The notes beneath the pieces were generated by a model. The model was not told the origin of the DNA and made no database searches. It saw only the letters and a list, made by a program, of their open reading frames with translations. A program made the position numbers and the translations under genes. A stretch of DNA of 64,000 nt from Endozoicomonas sp. ISHI1 (GTDB lineage: Bacteria > Pseudomonadota > Gammaproteobacteria > Pseudomonadales > Endozoicomonadaceae): contig NZ_JAGRPU010000016.1 of the NCBI RefSeq assembly GCF_024606225.1, positions 1 to 64,000 on the forward strand, read 5' to 3'. Of this stretch, positions 1 to 9,111 are shown in pieces. Numbering within the stretch: the first letter of the stretch is position 1; each line of letters opens with the position of its first letter.

Positions 1-26
1 CAGGGGCAGATTGTACAAAAGAATGA

Positions 27-1916
27 TTACTCGCTTTGCGCATTCATTTCTGCAAAAAGTGCTTCTGATGGTTCTCCGCCTATAGCGGGTTTTATGCTCA
101 TCCGATCATCAATTGTTTCTTCCCTTCTTAGTTCAGTGATTCTCACCTTGTTATCTTCGCTGATGGTCAACACATATCGGCCATCGGCACTGAAGACGGC
201 TGAGGTGACTTCACTCTTGTGTTGAATGGTGGTTTTTTCTACCCATGATCCATCAATCCAAAGACCATAAATTTTTGCCGTGTGATCTCTGCTGGCGGTT
301 ACCACAAGGCTACCATCGGGACTGAAGGTAGCTGATATGAGCTGATCCTGATGGGCGATGGTGGCCTTTTTTACCCATGATCCATCGCCCTTCCTGGTAT
401 AGATAATCGCCGTTTTATCATAACTGGCGCTCACCAAATGGCGGCCATCGGCGCTGAACTTGGCTGAGATGACCGCCCCATCGTGTTGAATGATGGCTTC
501 TCTTACCCATGATCCACCGTCCTCCAGGCCATAGATTTTCGCCGTGTTATCTCGACTGGCGGTCACCAAACGGCGGCCATCGGCACTGAATTTGGCTGAG
601 TAGACGAAATCATCATGGGAAATGGTGACCATTTCTTGCCATGATCCATCGTCCTGCAGGTCACATATTTTCACTGTATTATCAGCACTCATGGTTACCA
701 GATGTCGGCAATCGGGGCTGAAGGTGGCTGATCTGACATGATTATCATGGGTAATAGTGCCTTTCACTGCCCATGACCCATCGTCCTCCTGACCACAGAA
801 TTTCACAGAGTTATTTCCTCCGGTGATCACCACATGACGGCCATCGAAGCTGAAGTTGGCCCAAATGACCGCACTCTCGTGGGTAATGGCGGCTTCTACT
901 CCCCATGGTCCATTGTCCCTCTGACCATAGATTTTTGTGGTGTTATCAACATCGGCGACTAACACTCGACGGCCATGGGGGCTGAGCCTGGCGAACCAGA
1001 TCTGCCCATTGTGCTTAATAGTGGTTTTTTCTTCCCATGATCCATGGGTCAGCAGGCCATAGATTTTCACACTGTTATCGAAACTGGCGGTCATCACAGT
1101 ACGACCATCAGCATTGAAGGTGGCTGATTTAACCAAACTAGCATGGATAATGGTGGTTTTTTCTTTCCACGACCCATCGTCCTCCTGACCATAGATTTTT
1201 GCTGTATTGCTGCTATCTCCACCGACGATCAAGAAATGACGGCCATCGAAGCTGAGGTCGGTCGAACCGATGAGACCATGATGTTTAATAGTGGTTTTTA
1301 CTTGCCATGATCCATCGGTCCTCTCGCCACAGATTTTCACCGTATTATCGAAACTGAGGGTCATCAGGTGCCGGCTATCGGTGCTTAAAATGGTGCTCCC
1401 GATGATTTCAGGATGGGGAATTTCGACTTTTGTCTCTAACTTAAATCTTTCACATTGAGACATCAGTTTACTTTTGGTGAAAAAGGACAGAGCAGGAAAA
1501 AAAGCATTATTTCGTTTTTTTACCAGTGACTTGGCAGTGTCCGCATTGGCAAACGACCTCAACCAATCACTGAGTTGTTGATCATCTTTTGCCGTAAAAA
1601 TGGTCTTTAGTTGATATTGGTGTGGTGAAGGAAACCGGCGATACCATGCTCTTTCCAGCGTTTTATCTTTTTTTACAAGCTCGTGCAGATGTTTGCACAC
1701 CTTTGCTAAAGCGGTAATCTCCCGAAAGCTCAGACAGCGAATAATCATGGACTGTGTTAAGTCGGGCAAATGGAGGAATGAAGGTTTATTTTTTTTATGT
1801 ACAGTAACCTCCCTGCCAGCAATGACACTCGTTGATGTCTCATCATCCAATCGAGGTCGCTTAGGTGTTGGCGGGAGTGAAGTGTCAATGCTGCCATTGC
1901 TGTTACAAGAGTTCAT
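27..1916 (-). CDS. F-box-like/WD40-repeat protein, array copy 1
   Basis: The predicted protein has 629 residues with no signal peptide or membrane segment. An N-terminal polar tail (about 1-45, with a KRPR basic patch) is followed by an F-box-like segment (about 46-95, leucine/proline start, then a VCKHLHELV helix) and a conserved linker (RRFPSPHQYQLKT to SKLMSQCE). Ten WD40-like repeats of about 44 residues come next, each built as SATFSADGRHxVTAS-D-TxKIYG-xxDGSW-xxxTIxH. A 25-residue polar tail ends in NAQSE and is shared only with copy 2. An in-frame start lies 7 codons upstream, but the ATG at 1916 has AAGGA six bases before it and aligns with the paralogs, so it is preferred. The role is inferred: F-box proteins recruit SKP1-cullin ubiquitin ligases in eukaryotes, and propellers bind targets, so a host-directed adaptor is plausible but unproven. 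Confidence 0.85.
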   Translation of the reverse strand: MNSCNSNGSIDTSLPPTPKRPRLDDETSTSVIAGREVTVHKKNKPSFLHLPDLTQSMIIRCLSFREITALAKVCKHLHELVKKDKTLERAWYRRFPSPHQYQLKTIFTAKDDQQLSDWLRSFANADTAKSLVKKRNNAFFPALSFFTKSKLMSQCERFKLETKVEIPHPEIIGSTILSTDSRHLMTLSFDNTVKICGERTDGSWQVKTTIKHHGLIGSTDLSFDGRHFLIVGGDSSNTAKIYGQEDDGSWKEKTTIIHASLVKSATFNADGRTVMTASFDNSVKIYGLLTHGSWEEKTTIKHNGQIWFARLSPHGRRVLVADVDNTTKIYGQRDNGPWGVEAAITHESAVIWANFSFDGRHVVITGGNNSVKFCGQEDDGSWAVKGTITHDNHVRSATFSPDCRHLVTMSADNTVKICDLQDDGSWQEMVTISHDDFVYSAKFSADGRRLVTASRDNTAKIYGLEDGGSWVREAIIQHDGAVISAKFSADGRHLVSASYDKTAIIYTRKGDGSWVKKATIAHQDQLISATFSPDGSLVVTASRDHTAKIYGLWIDGSWVEKTTIQHKSEVTSAVFSADGRYVLTISEDNKVRITELRREETIDDRMSIKPAIGGEPSEALFAEMNAQSE

Positions 1917-1944
1917 GTCTGTTCCTTCAAAACTCAATAGTCAG

Positions 1945-1973
1945 TATTTATGCCTGTTAGAAAGAGCATTTAA
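1945..1973 (-). promoter_or_regulatory. Predicted promoter of array copy 1
   Basis: On the minus strand TTAAAT (-35) and TAAATA (-10) are 17 bp apart, about 30 bases upstream of the ATG. The position and the surrounding AATGxxCTTTC-like context recur upstream of the other copies. Confidence 0.55.
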
Positions 1974-2029
1974 AATGGATTGAAGCTTAGAACCGATTTC
2001 AGAATAAAAGTTCATAAATTTGCGGTCAG

Positions 2030-2200
2030 TCAAACAAAGAAAAAAAGTCCTGATCCGAAAAAATAACAGGAAGAAACTTTTTCATTGACAGCCCACTGCA
2101 AAAGTTGCCATCAGGTTCTCAATATAAGGTTGTTTTTAAATCGGTTATCATCAAAAACACGCTTAATTACAGGTCGTTTCAGGGACAGATTGTACAAAAG
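2030..2200 (-). repeat. Array intergenic repeat block, copy a
   Basis: This non-coding block, with recognisable segments CTGATCCG, AACTTTTTCATTGA, TTCTCAAxATAA and TTTTTAAATCGG on the + strand, recurs with moderate divergence at five other gaps of the array. It lies between the stop of one copy and the promoter of the next. No stem with a T-tract was seen, so the function is unknown; it may mark the boundary of the duplicated unit. Confidence 0.6.
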
Positions 2201-2205
2201 AATGA

Positions 2206-4101
2206 TTACTCGCTTTGCGCATTCATTTCTGCAAAAAGTGCTTCTGATGGTTCTCCGCCTGTAGCGGGTTTTATGCTCATCCGATCATCAATCGTTTCTT
2301 CCCTTCTTAATTCAGTGATTCTCGCTTTGTTATCTGCGCTGATGGTCAACACATATCGGCCATCAGCGCTGAAAACGGCTGAGATGAGTTTACTCTCGTG
2401 TTGAATGGTGGCTTTTTCTACCCATGACCCATCGTCCCACAGACCATAAATTTTCGCCGTTTTGTCTACACTTGCGGTCACCACAAGGCAACTATCGGGA
2501 CTGAAGGTGGCTGATTGGATGGAATCCTGGTGGGTGATGGTGGCCTTTGTTACCCATGCTCCATCGCCCTTCCGGGTATAGATAGTCGCCTTTTTATCAC
2601 GACTGACGGTCAAGAAATGGCGGCCATCGGCACTGAAGTTGGCTGAGATGACCGCTCCATCGTGTTGAAGGCTGGCTTTTCTTACCCATGATCCACCGTC
2701 CTCCAGACCATAGATTTTCATCGTGCAATCTTTACTGGTGGTCACCAAACGGCGGCCATCGGCACTGAATTTGGCTGACTGGACGAAATCATCATGGGAA
2801 ATGGTGACCATTTCTTGCCATGATCCATCGTCCTGCAGGTCACATATTTTCACTGTATTATCAACACTCATGGTTACCAGATGGTGGCAATCGCCGCTGA
2901 AGGTGGCTGATCTGACATAATTATCATGGGTGATAGTGCCTTTTACTGCCCATGACCCATCGTCCTCCTGACCACAGAATTTCACAGAGTTATTTCCTCC
3001 GGTGATCACCACATGACGGCCATCGAAGCTGAAGTTGGCCCAAATGACCGAACTCTCATGGATAATGGCGGCTTCTACTTCCCATGATCCATTGTCCCTC
3101 TGAACGAAGATATTTATGGTGTTAGCAACATCGGCGATCACCACACGACGGCCACTGGGGCTTAGGCTGGCCAAGCAGATCTTCGCATTGTGGTTAATAG
3201 TGACTTTTTCTTCCCATGATCCATTGGTCTGCAGGCCATAGATTTTCACACTGTTATCGTAACTGGCGGTCATCACAGTGCGGCCATCAGCATTGAAAGT
3301 GGCTGATTTAACGAATTTAGCATGGATAATGGTGGTTTTTTCTTTCCATGATCCATCGTCCTCCTGACCATAGATTCTTGTAGTCTTACCGTCACTTCCA
3401 CCGGCGATCAAGCAATGACGGCCATCGAAGCTGAGGTTGACCGACCAGACGCGACCACCCTGTTCGATAGTGGCTTTTTCTTTCCATGATCCATCGATCT
3501 CCTCGTCACAGATTTTCACCGTATTATCGCAACTGACGGTCATCAGGTGCCGACCATCGGAGCTTAAAATGGTTTTCCAGATGGTTTCAGGATGGGTAAT
3601 TTCAACTTTTGTCTCTAACTTAAATCTTTCACATTGAGACATCAGTTTACTTTTGGTGAAAAAGGACAGAGCAGGAAAAAAAACGTTATTTCGTTTTTTT
3701 ACCAGTGACCTGGCAGTGTCCGCATTGGCGAACGACCTCAACCAATCACTGAGTTGTTGATTATCTTTTGCCGTAAAGATGGTCTTTAGTTGATATTGGT
3801 GTGGTGAAGGAAACCGGCGATACCATGCTTTTTCCAGCGTTTTATCATTTTTTACAAGCTCGTGTAGATGTTTGCATACCTTTGCTAAAGCGGTAATCTC
3901 TCGAAAACTCAAACAGCGAATAACCATGGACTGTGCTACGTAGGGCAAATTGAGGAATGAAGGTTTATTTTTTTCATGTACAGCAACCTCCCTGCCTGCA
4001 CTAACACCCGTCGGTGCCTCTTCCAATTGAGGTCGCTTAGGTGTTGGCAAGGGTGAAGCGTTAATGTCGCCAGTGCTGCCAATGCTTTTTGTAGAGTGCA
4101 T
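2206..4101 (-). CDS. F-box-like/WD40-repeat protein, array copy 2
   Basis: This 631-residue paralog is the closest relative of copy 1. The two share ten blades, the same C-terminal tail and nearly identical 3' flanks: positions 1-26 repeat the sequence just before 2206. The F-box-like segment is at about 48-95 and the linker at about 96-170. Blades 5-7 are almost identical to those of copy 1, while blades 1, 2 and 4 differ more, as expected from duplication followed by patchwork divergence or gene conversion. The start has GGAGAAA upstream of the ATG. The blades lack the canonical terminal Trp-Asp and carry KIYG/KICD at that point. A cytoplasmic or exported binding role is inferred only. Confidence 0.85.
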   Translation of the reverse strand: MHSTKSIGSTGDINASPLPTPKRPQLEEAPTGVSAGREVAVHEKNKPSFLNLPYVAQSMVIRCLSFREITALAKVCKHLHELVKNDKTLEKAWYRRFPSPHQYQLKTIFTAKDNQQLSDWLRSFANADTARSLVKKRNNVFFPALSFFTKSKLMSQCERFKLETKVEITHPETIWKTILSSDGRHLMTVSCDNTVKICDEEIDGSWKEKATIEQGGRVWSVNLSFDGRHCLIAGGSDGKTTRIYGQEDDGSWKEKTTIIHAKFVKSATFNADGRTVMTASYDNSVKIYGLQTNGSWEEKVTINHNAKICLASLSPSGRRVVIADVANTINIFVQRDNGSWEVEAAIIHESSVIWANFSFDGRHVVITGGNNSVKFCGQEDDGSWAVKGTITHDNYVRSATFSGDCHHLVTMSVDNTVKICDLQDDGSWQEMVTISHDDFVQSAKFSADGRRLVTTSKDCTMKIYGLEDGGSWVRKASLQHDGAVISANFSADGRHFLTVSRDKKATIYTRKGDGAWVTKATITHQDSIQSATFSPDSCLVVTASVDKTAKIYGLWDDGSWVEKATIQHESKLISAVFSADGRYVLTISADNKARITELRREETIDDRMSIKPATGGEPSEALFAEMNAQSE

Positions 4102-4128
4102 ACCTGTTTCTCCATGGCTCCGAGTCAG

Positions 4129-4158
4129 AATTTATCCTTGTTTTGAGGGGGCATTTAA
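4129..4158 (-). promoter_or_regulatory. Predicted promoter of array copy 2
   Basis: TTAAAT and TAAATT hexamers are 18 bp apart on the minus strand, at the same distance from the ATG as in the other copies. Confidence 0.5.
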
Positions 4159-4237
4159 AATGCGTTGAAAGGTTAGAGCCGGATTTAGTATGAAAGTTCA
4201 AAATTCAGGTCAGGCTCCCGGGCAACAGGGCCCTGCA

Positions 4238-5896
4238 TCAATCTTTCCTCCGTAGTTCAGTGATTTTCAGCTCGTTAAATTGATCGACGGTCAACACCTG
4301 TCGGCCATCGGCGCTGATGGTGGCTAATTCGATGTCATGCTCGCGCCGAATAACGGCTTTTTTTACCCATGACCCATCGGGCCCAAGGCCATAAATTTTC
4401 ACCGTTTTGTCGAGACCGACGGTCAACACGTGGCAACCATCGACACTGAAGGTGGCTGAACGGACCCAACCTTTGTGGGTAATGGTGGCTTTTTTTACCC
4501 ATAGTCCGGGGGCCTTCTGGCCATAGATTTTCGCCTTGTTATCTCTGCTGGCGGTCACCACATGGCGACCATCGGCGCTAAAGTGGGCTGAGTTGACTAT
4601 CTCCTTGTGTGCAATGGTGGCTTCTTTTACCCATGATCCAGGGGCCTTCTGTCCATAGATTTTTGCCATGTTACTGCTACTGGCGGTCACCACACGGAGG
4701 CTATCGGCGCTGAATTCGGCTGAGTTGACCGGATCACCATGAGAAATCGTGGCTATTTCTTTCCATGATTCATCGTCCTGCAGATCGCAGATTTTTACCG
4801 TACCATCTTTACTGGCGGTGACCAGATGGCGGCCATCGTTGCTGAAAGTGGCAGAGGTGATAGTATCCCCATGGGTAAAGGTGTCTTTTACTGTCCATGA
4901 TCCATCGTCCTCCTGAACGTAGATGGTCGCAGTGTCATTTCGATCGATGACCAACAGATGACGACCGCCGGAGCTTAAGCTGGCCGAGTAGACCGAACAA
5001 TCATGGTGAACAGTGGCTTTTTCTTCCCATGATCCACCGGTCTCATGGCCATAGATTTTCACCCCATCGTCACTGGCGGTCACAACATGGTCGCCATCAG
5101 CACTGAAATTAGCCGACCTGAGCAAATAACGATGGGAAATGGCGGTTTTTACTTCCCATGATCCATCGTCCCCCAGCTCACAAATTTTCGCTTTGCCAGC
5201 ATAACAGGCCGTCAATACATGACGGTTATCGGGACTGAAGGTGGCTGATGAGATGTATTTGTCATGGGAAATAGTGGTTTTTTCTTCCCATGATCCACCG
5301 GTCTTCTGGCCATAGATTTTCACTTCTCGACCCATATTGCGGGTCAGTACGTGGCAGCTATCGGTGCTGAAGGTGGCTTTGGTGATGTGGCGCTTTTGAG
5401 ACATTCTGGCTTTTTTCACTAACTTGAATGTTTCACATTGAGACATCAGCTTACTGTTGGTGAAAAGGAGCAGGGCTGGAAAATAATTACATTTTCGTTG
5501 TTCCAGGAGTGACTCGACAGTATCCCTACTCGCAAACGGCTTCAACCAACCACGGAGTTGTTGCCTGTTTTTTGTCATAGCGATGGTCTTTAGTTGATAT
5601 TGGCATGGTGAAGGAAACCGGCGATACCATGCTCTTTCCCGAGCGTTATTGTTTTTGACAAGATCGCGAAGATATTTGCAGACCCTGGCTAAACGGGTAA
5701 CCTCTCGAAAATCCAGATTGCGAATAATTTTGGCATGTATTTCTTCGGGCAAATGTAAGAATGCAGGTTTAATTTTGTTCTGTATAGTAACGTCCATGCC
5801 CACACTGACACCTGTTGAAGCTTCCTCCAATCGTGGTTTCTTACGTGTACCCGTGAGTGGACCGTCAATTCTGGAATTGCTGTTTGTAGTTTGCAT
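4238..5896 (-). CDS. F-box-like/WD40-repeat protein, array copy 3
   Basis: The predicted 552-residue protein has an N-terminal tail carrying RKKPRLEEAS, which fits the K-K/R-X-K/R pattern of classical nuclear import signals. The F-box-like segment begins LHLPEEIHAKIIRNLDF (about 49-95) and is the best match to the eukaryotic F-box start LPxE in the array together with copy 4. The linker contains RRFPSPCQYQLKT. Nine blades follow. Blades 6 and 7 are near duplicates (KIYGQKAPG twice), suggesting recent blade duplication within the gene. The C-terminus ends ITELRRKD, the family ending. Function is inferred from domain content only. Confidence 0.85.
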   Translation of the reverse strand: MQTTNSNSRIDGPLTGTRKKPRLEEASTGVSVGMDVTIQNKIKPAFLHLPEEIHAKIIRNLDFREVTRLARVCKYLRDLVKNNNARERAWYRRFPSPCQYQLKTIAMTKNRQQLRGWLKPFASRDTVESLLEQRKCNYFPALLLFTNSKLMSQCETFKLVKKARMSQKRHITKATFSTDSCHVLTRNMGREVKIYGQKTGGSWEEKTTISHDKYISSATFSPDNRHVLTACYAGKAKICELGDDGSWEVKTAISHRYLLRSANFSADGDHVVTASDDGVKIYGHETGGSWEEKATVHHDCSVYSASLSSGGRHLLVIDRNDTATIYVQEDDGSWTVKDTFTHGDTITSATFSNDGRHLVTASKDGTVKICDLQDDESWKEIATISHGDPVNSAEFSADSLRVVTASSSNMAKIYGQKAPGSWVKEATIAHKEIVNSAHFSADGRHVVTASRDNKAKIYGQKAPGLWVKKATITHKGWVRSATFSVDGCHVLTVGLDKTVKIYGLGPDGSWVKKAVIRREHDIELATISADGRQVLTVDQFNELKITELRRKD

Positions 5897-5924
5897 GTCT
5901 GTTCCCTCAGAGCTGCAAAGTCAG

Positions 5925-5954
5925 TATTTACCTTCAGTCAGAAAGCACGTTCGA
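5925..5954 (-). promoter_or_regulatory. Predicted promoter of array copy 3
   Basis: TAAATA (-10) is conserved; the -35 is a poor TCGAAC, 18 bp upstream, so this copy may be weaker or activator dependent. Confidence 0.4.
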
Positions 5955-5999
5955 AATTTAGAACTGGTTTAAAAATGAAAGTTCATAACAATAAGGTCA

Positions 6000-6155
6000 G
6001 TAAAACTAAGCAAAAACAGGGCTGATCCGGGGAAATAACAGAAAGAACTTTTTCATTGAGAGCTCGCTGCAAAAGTTGTAGTCAGGTTCTCAACATAAGG
6101 CTGTTTTTAAATCGGCTATCATCAAAACACGCTTAATTGCAGGTTGTTTTAGTCG
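6000..6155 (-). repeat. Array intergenic repeat block, copy b
   Basis: This matches block a over most of its length (CTGATCCGG, AACTTTTTCATTGAGAG, TTTTTAAATCGG, CACGCTTAATTGCAGG). It lies upstream of the copy 3 promoter and just after the copy 4 stop. Confidence 0.6.
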
Positions 6156-6181
6156 GTTATACGCTCATCTGATCATCAATC

Positions 6182-7834
6182 TTACTTCCATAGTTCAGTG
6201 ATTCTTGCCGTCTTATCCTCACTGCCGGTCATCACGAATCGGCTATCGGCGCTGAAAGTGGCTGCTCGGACTGCTTTCTTGTGTCGAATGGTGGCTTTTT
6301 CCAGCCATGATCCATTGGCCCCCAGACCATAAATTTTTGCCGTTTTGTCGCGACTGGCGGTCACCACAAGGCAACCATCGGTGCTGAAGGTGGCTGATCG
6401 GATCAAATCTTTGTGAGCAATAGTGGCTTTTTCTACCCATGATCCATCGGTCAGCAGGCCGTAGATTTTCGCCGTTTTGTCAACGCTGACGGTCACCACA
6501 TGGCGGCCATCGTCGCTGAAGGTGGCTGATAGAACCCAGCCCTCATGGTTAATGGTGGCTTTTTCTTCCCATGACCCATTGGTCTCCTCATGGATCTTTG
6601 CCGTGTTATCTTCACTGGCGGTCACCAGATGACGGCCATCGGCACTGAAGTTGGCTGAGTAGACCACATCATCATGGGAAATCGTCGCTATTTCTCTCCA
6701 TGATTCATCAGCCTGCAGGTCATAGATTTTCGCCGTGCTGTCTTCACTGGCGGTTACCACGAATCGGCTATCGGCGCTGAAGGTGGCTGATAAGACCCTA
6801 CCCTCATGGTTAATGGTGGCTTTTTCTTCCCATGAACCATCGCTCATAAGGCTATAGATTTTTGCCGTCTTATCATCACTGGCAGTCACCACATGACGGC
6901 TATCGGCGCTAAAGATGGCTGACCTGACCCCATTACTGTGTTGAATAGTGGCCTTTACCTCCCATAATCCATTGTCCCCCTGACTACAGATTTTCGCTGT
7001 GTAGTCATGGCTGGCGGTCGCCACATGGCGGTCATCGGCGCTGAAGATGGCTGAGTTGACAAAACAAGTATGAAAAATGGTGGCTTTTTCTTCCCATGTT
7101 CCATCGTCCTGCAGACTACAGATTTTCGCTGTGTGATCACGGCTGGCTGTCACCAGCTGGCGGCTATCGGCACTAAAGGTGGCCGATCTGAGCCAGCCAG
7201 CATGGGTGATGATGCCTTTTGTTTCCCACGATCCATTGGCTTTCTGACCACAGATTTTCACCGTATTACCCAGACTGGTAGTCACCACATGGCGGCTATC
7301 GGCGCTAAAGGTGGCTGTATTGACTTCTTCACGATGGGTGATTTTGGCTTTTGTCTCCAGTTTAAATAGTTCACACTGAGACATCATTTTGCTTTTGGTG
7401 AAAAGGATCAGAGCAGGAAAATATGCATTATCACGTTTTTTTATGAGTGACTCGACAGTGTCCGTATTGGCAAACGGTGTCAACCAATCACGGAGTTGTT
7501 GATCATCTTTTGAAGTAATGATGGTCTTTAGTTGATATTGGTGTGGTGAAGGAAACCGACGAAACCATGCTCTTTCCAGAGCTTTATCATTTTTAACAAG
7601 ATCGTGAAGATATTTGCAGACCTTTGCTAAACGGGTAACCTCTCGAAAATCCAAAAGGTGAATAATCCTGGCATGTATCTCTTCGGGCAAATGGAAGAAT
7701 GCAGGTTCAATATTGTCCTGTACACTCACCTCCCTGCCTGCACTGACACCCGATGCGGTTTCATTCAATCGAGGCTGCTTGAGTGTTGGTGAGAGTGAAC
7801 CATCATTGTTGTAATTGATGTTCGGAGGGTTCAT
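6182..7834 (-). CDS. F-box-like/WD40-repeat protein, array copy 4
   Basis: The predicted protein has 550 residues. The F-box-like segment is at about 47-93 (HLPEEIHARIIHLLDF, then VCKYLHDLV), the linker at 94-165, and nine regular blades run from 166 to the C-terminus. This is the most regular propeller of the array: all nine blades keep the FSxDxRxxxTxS core and most keep the structural Asp before TAKI. The last blade ends ARITELWK. The final blades closely resemble those in the truncated copy 5, which is probably its sister duplicate. No secretion signal is recognisable. A substrate-binding adaptor role is an inference. Confidence 0.87.
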   Translation of the reverse strand: MNPPNINYNNDGSLSPTLKQPRLNETASGVSAGREVSVQDNIEPAFFHLPEEIHARIIHLLDFREVTRLAKVCKYLHDLVKNDKALERAWFRRFPSPHQYQLKTIITSKDDQQLRDWLTPFANTDTVESLIKKRDNAYFPALILFTKSKMMSQCELFKLETKAKITHREEVNTATFSADSRHVVTTSLGNTVKICGQKANGSWETKGIITHAGWLRSATFSADSRQLVTASRDHTAKICSLQDDGTWEEKATIFHTCFVNSAIFSADDRHVATASHDYTAKICSQGDNGLWEVKATIQHSNGVRSAIFSADSRHVVTASDDKTAKIYSLMSDGSWEEKATINHEGRVLSATFSADSRFVVTASEDSTAKIYDLQADESWREIATISHDDVVYSANFSADGRHLVTASEDNTAKIHEETNGSWEEKATINHEGWVLSATFSDDGRHVVTVSVDKTAKIYGLLTDGSWVEKATIAHKDLIRSATFSTDGCLVVTASRDKTAKIYGLGANGSWLEKATIRHKKAVRAATFSADSRFVMTGSEDKTARITELWK

Positions 7835-7863
7835 GCCTGGTTCCTGCAGTGGGCGAAAGTCAC

Positions 7864-7893
7864 TATTAATCCTCGGTCAGAAAGGACATTCGA
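7864..7893 (-). promoter_or_regulatory. Predicted promoter of array copy 4
   Basis: TCGAAT (-35) and TTAATA (-10) are separated by 18 bp on the minus strand, in the same context (AATGTCCTTTC between them) as in other copies. Confidence 0.5.
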
Positions 7894-7985
7894 AATTGAT
7901 TCGGTCTGTTAGAGTCGTTTTTTTAATGAAAGTTCAAAACATTGAGTTCGGTGACACTATGAAAAAGAAGAGTTCTGTTCGACCC

Positions 7986-8476
7986 TCAATCGCCGCTCCA
8001 TAGTTCAGTGATTCTCGCCGTTTCATCCTCACTGGTGGTCACCACGAATTGGCCATCGGCGCTGAAGTTGGCTGACCGGACTGCTTTCTTGTGTTGAATG
8101 GTGGCTTTTTCCAGCCATGATCCATCGGCCCCCAGACCATAAATTTTTGCCATACTGTCGTAACTGGCGGTCACCACAAGGCAACCATCGGCGCTGAAGG
8201 TGACTGACTCGATCAAATCTTTGTGAGAAATGGTGGCTTTTTCTACCCATGATCCATCGGCCAGCAGGCCATAGATTTTCGCAGTGTTGTCATGGCTGGC
8301 GGTCACCACATGGCGGCTATCGGCACAGAAGGTGGCTGATCTGACCGCCCCATCGTGTTGAATGGTGGTTTTGTGTTGCCATGACCCATTGGTCTGCTGG
8401 TCATGGATTTTTGCTGTCTTATCTTCACTGGCGGTCACCAGATGACGGCCATCGGCGCTGAAGATGGTTGATTTGA
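7986..8476 (-). pseudogene. Truncated F-box/WD40 copy 5 (last blades only)
   Basis: Only the C-terminal four blades survive, ending ARITELWSGD. Homology to the paralogs begins abruptly near 8476 (VKSTIFSADGRHLVTASED in the blade frame). Upstream of it the DNA is unrelated. The F-box, linker and first five blades are missing and no promoter of the family type precedes it. A GTG at 8438 could start a 150-residue remnant, but this is more likely a broken gene left by recombination. Confidence 0.8.
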
Positions 8477-8605
8477 CTCAACAGCTACTTCCTGCCGTAC
8501 GCTGTGCAGGTACAGCTTCCTGATATCGTCCTGTGAGTTTTTGACACTGACCTCTATGCGGCTGATGGCATTCCAGGTATCGTCTTTGTCTTTATCGTGG
8601 TTCAT
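8435..8605 (-). CDS. Small hypothetical protein, fused to WD40 debris
   Basis: An ATG at 8605 opens a 56-residue frame beginning MNHDKDKDDTWNAIS and containing a helical stretch (SRIEVSVKNSQDDIRKLYL). The last 17 or so residues are read out of frame from the truncated WD40 copy and then hit TGA. The frame therefore looks like the 5' end of another small helical gene whose 3' part was replaced at the junction. No homolog is recognised. Expression is uncertain. Confidence 0.35.
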   Translation of the reverse strand: MNHDKDKDDTWNAISRIEVSVKNSQDDIRKLYLHSVRQEVAVESNQPSSAPMAVIW

Positions 8606-8678
8606 GCGTTCACCCTATGATTATTTCTTGTGCGTTAATCCAGACAGTGACGGCACAGAGACACCTAACCCTTTAAGT

Positions 8679-8705
8679 CAGTGGTTGCCGACAGGCAATC
8701 CACTG
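8679..8705. terminator. Possible hairpin terminator after small coiled-coil gene
   Basis: Arms CAGTGGTTGCC and GGCAATCCACTG pair with one bulged base around a GACA loop. It lies 22 bases past the stop of the minus-strand gene at 8728. The T-rich side is on the + strand (ATTTTATTATT), so the direction is unclear. Confidence 0.4.
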
Positions 8706-8727
8706 GATTTTATTATTAGGTGGCGTG

Positions 8728-9027
8728 TTAGTTGTTGGGGAGGCGTTGACGGATGAGTAATTCTAGCTGGTCTATTTTTTCGTCGCTACGTTTAAAGCCT
8801 GCATGGGTGGCTTCAGTAAGCGCAGCAATCGTAGCTTTAATTTCTGAGAGTTCACGGTCACGCTGTGCAAAGCGCAACCGATTTTCCTTCTGGTACTCTC
8901 GCATTTCCCGTCTTGTTGCCAGTATCTCTTGGTGTGTATCACCAGTGATTTTAACAAGACTACGCACTGCGCTATCCAGTGAGTCAAAATGTGACTCAAG
9001 TTGCTCTACCCTAACCTCTAACGACAT
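8728..9027 (-). CDS. Small coiled-coil protein A
   Basis: This 99-residue, highly charged protein is predicted to be almost entirely helical (VEQLESHFDSLDSAVRSL, then REMREYQKENRLRFAQRD, then QLELLIRQRLPNN). The N-terminal 40 residues and the C-terminal LELLIRQRLP motif match the protein at 20340-20705, and about 60 bp of upstream DNA are also shared (GAGTAACCAGCATAGCAGAG on the + strand). The middle differs in length. It lies between a truncated WD40 copy and an orphan blade. Family unknown. A role as an oligomerising partner of the array proteins is speculation based only on location. Confidence 0.7.
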   Translation of the reverse strand: MSLEVRVEQLESHFDSLDSAVRSLVKITGDTHQEILATRREMREYQKENRLRFAQRDRELSEIKATIAALTEATHAGFKRSDEKIDQLELLIRQRLPNN

Positions 9028-9111
9028 CGGGACTACTCACGTTATGTATGGAGTAACCAGCATAGCAGAGAATGGTACAGAGACACCTAACACCATATTT
9101 AATCGCCACCA

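Noticed and set aside
2105-2404. Open frame on the + strand spanning the copy 1-2 gap and the end of copy 2
   Set aside because: Most of it is antisense to the WD40 gene, and similar frames appear by symmetry in other copies.
6200-7320. Regular near-identical units about 132 bp apart, at first sight like a CRISPR or tandem satellite
   Set aside because: The period is that of a 44-codon blade and all units are in one coding frame; there are no short constant repeats with unrelated spacers.
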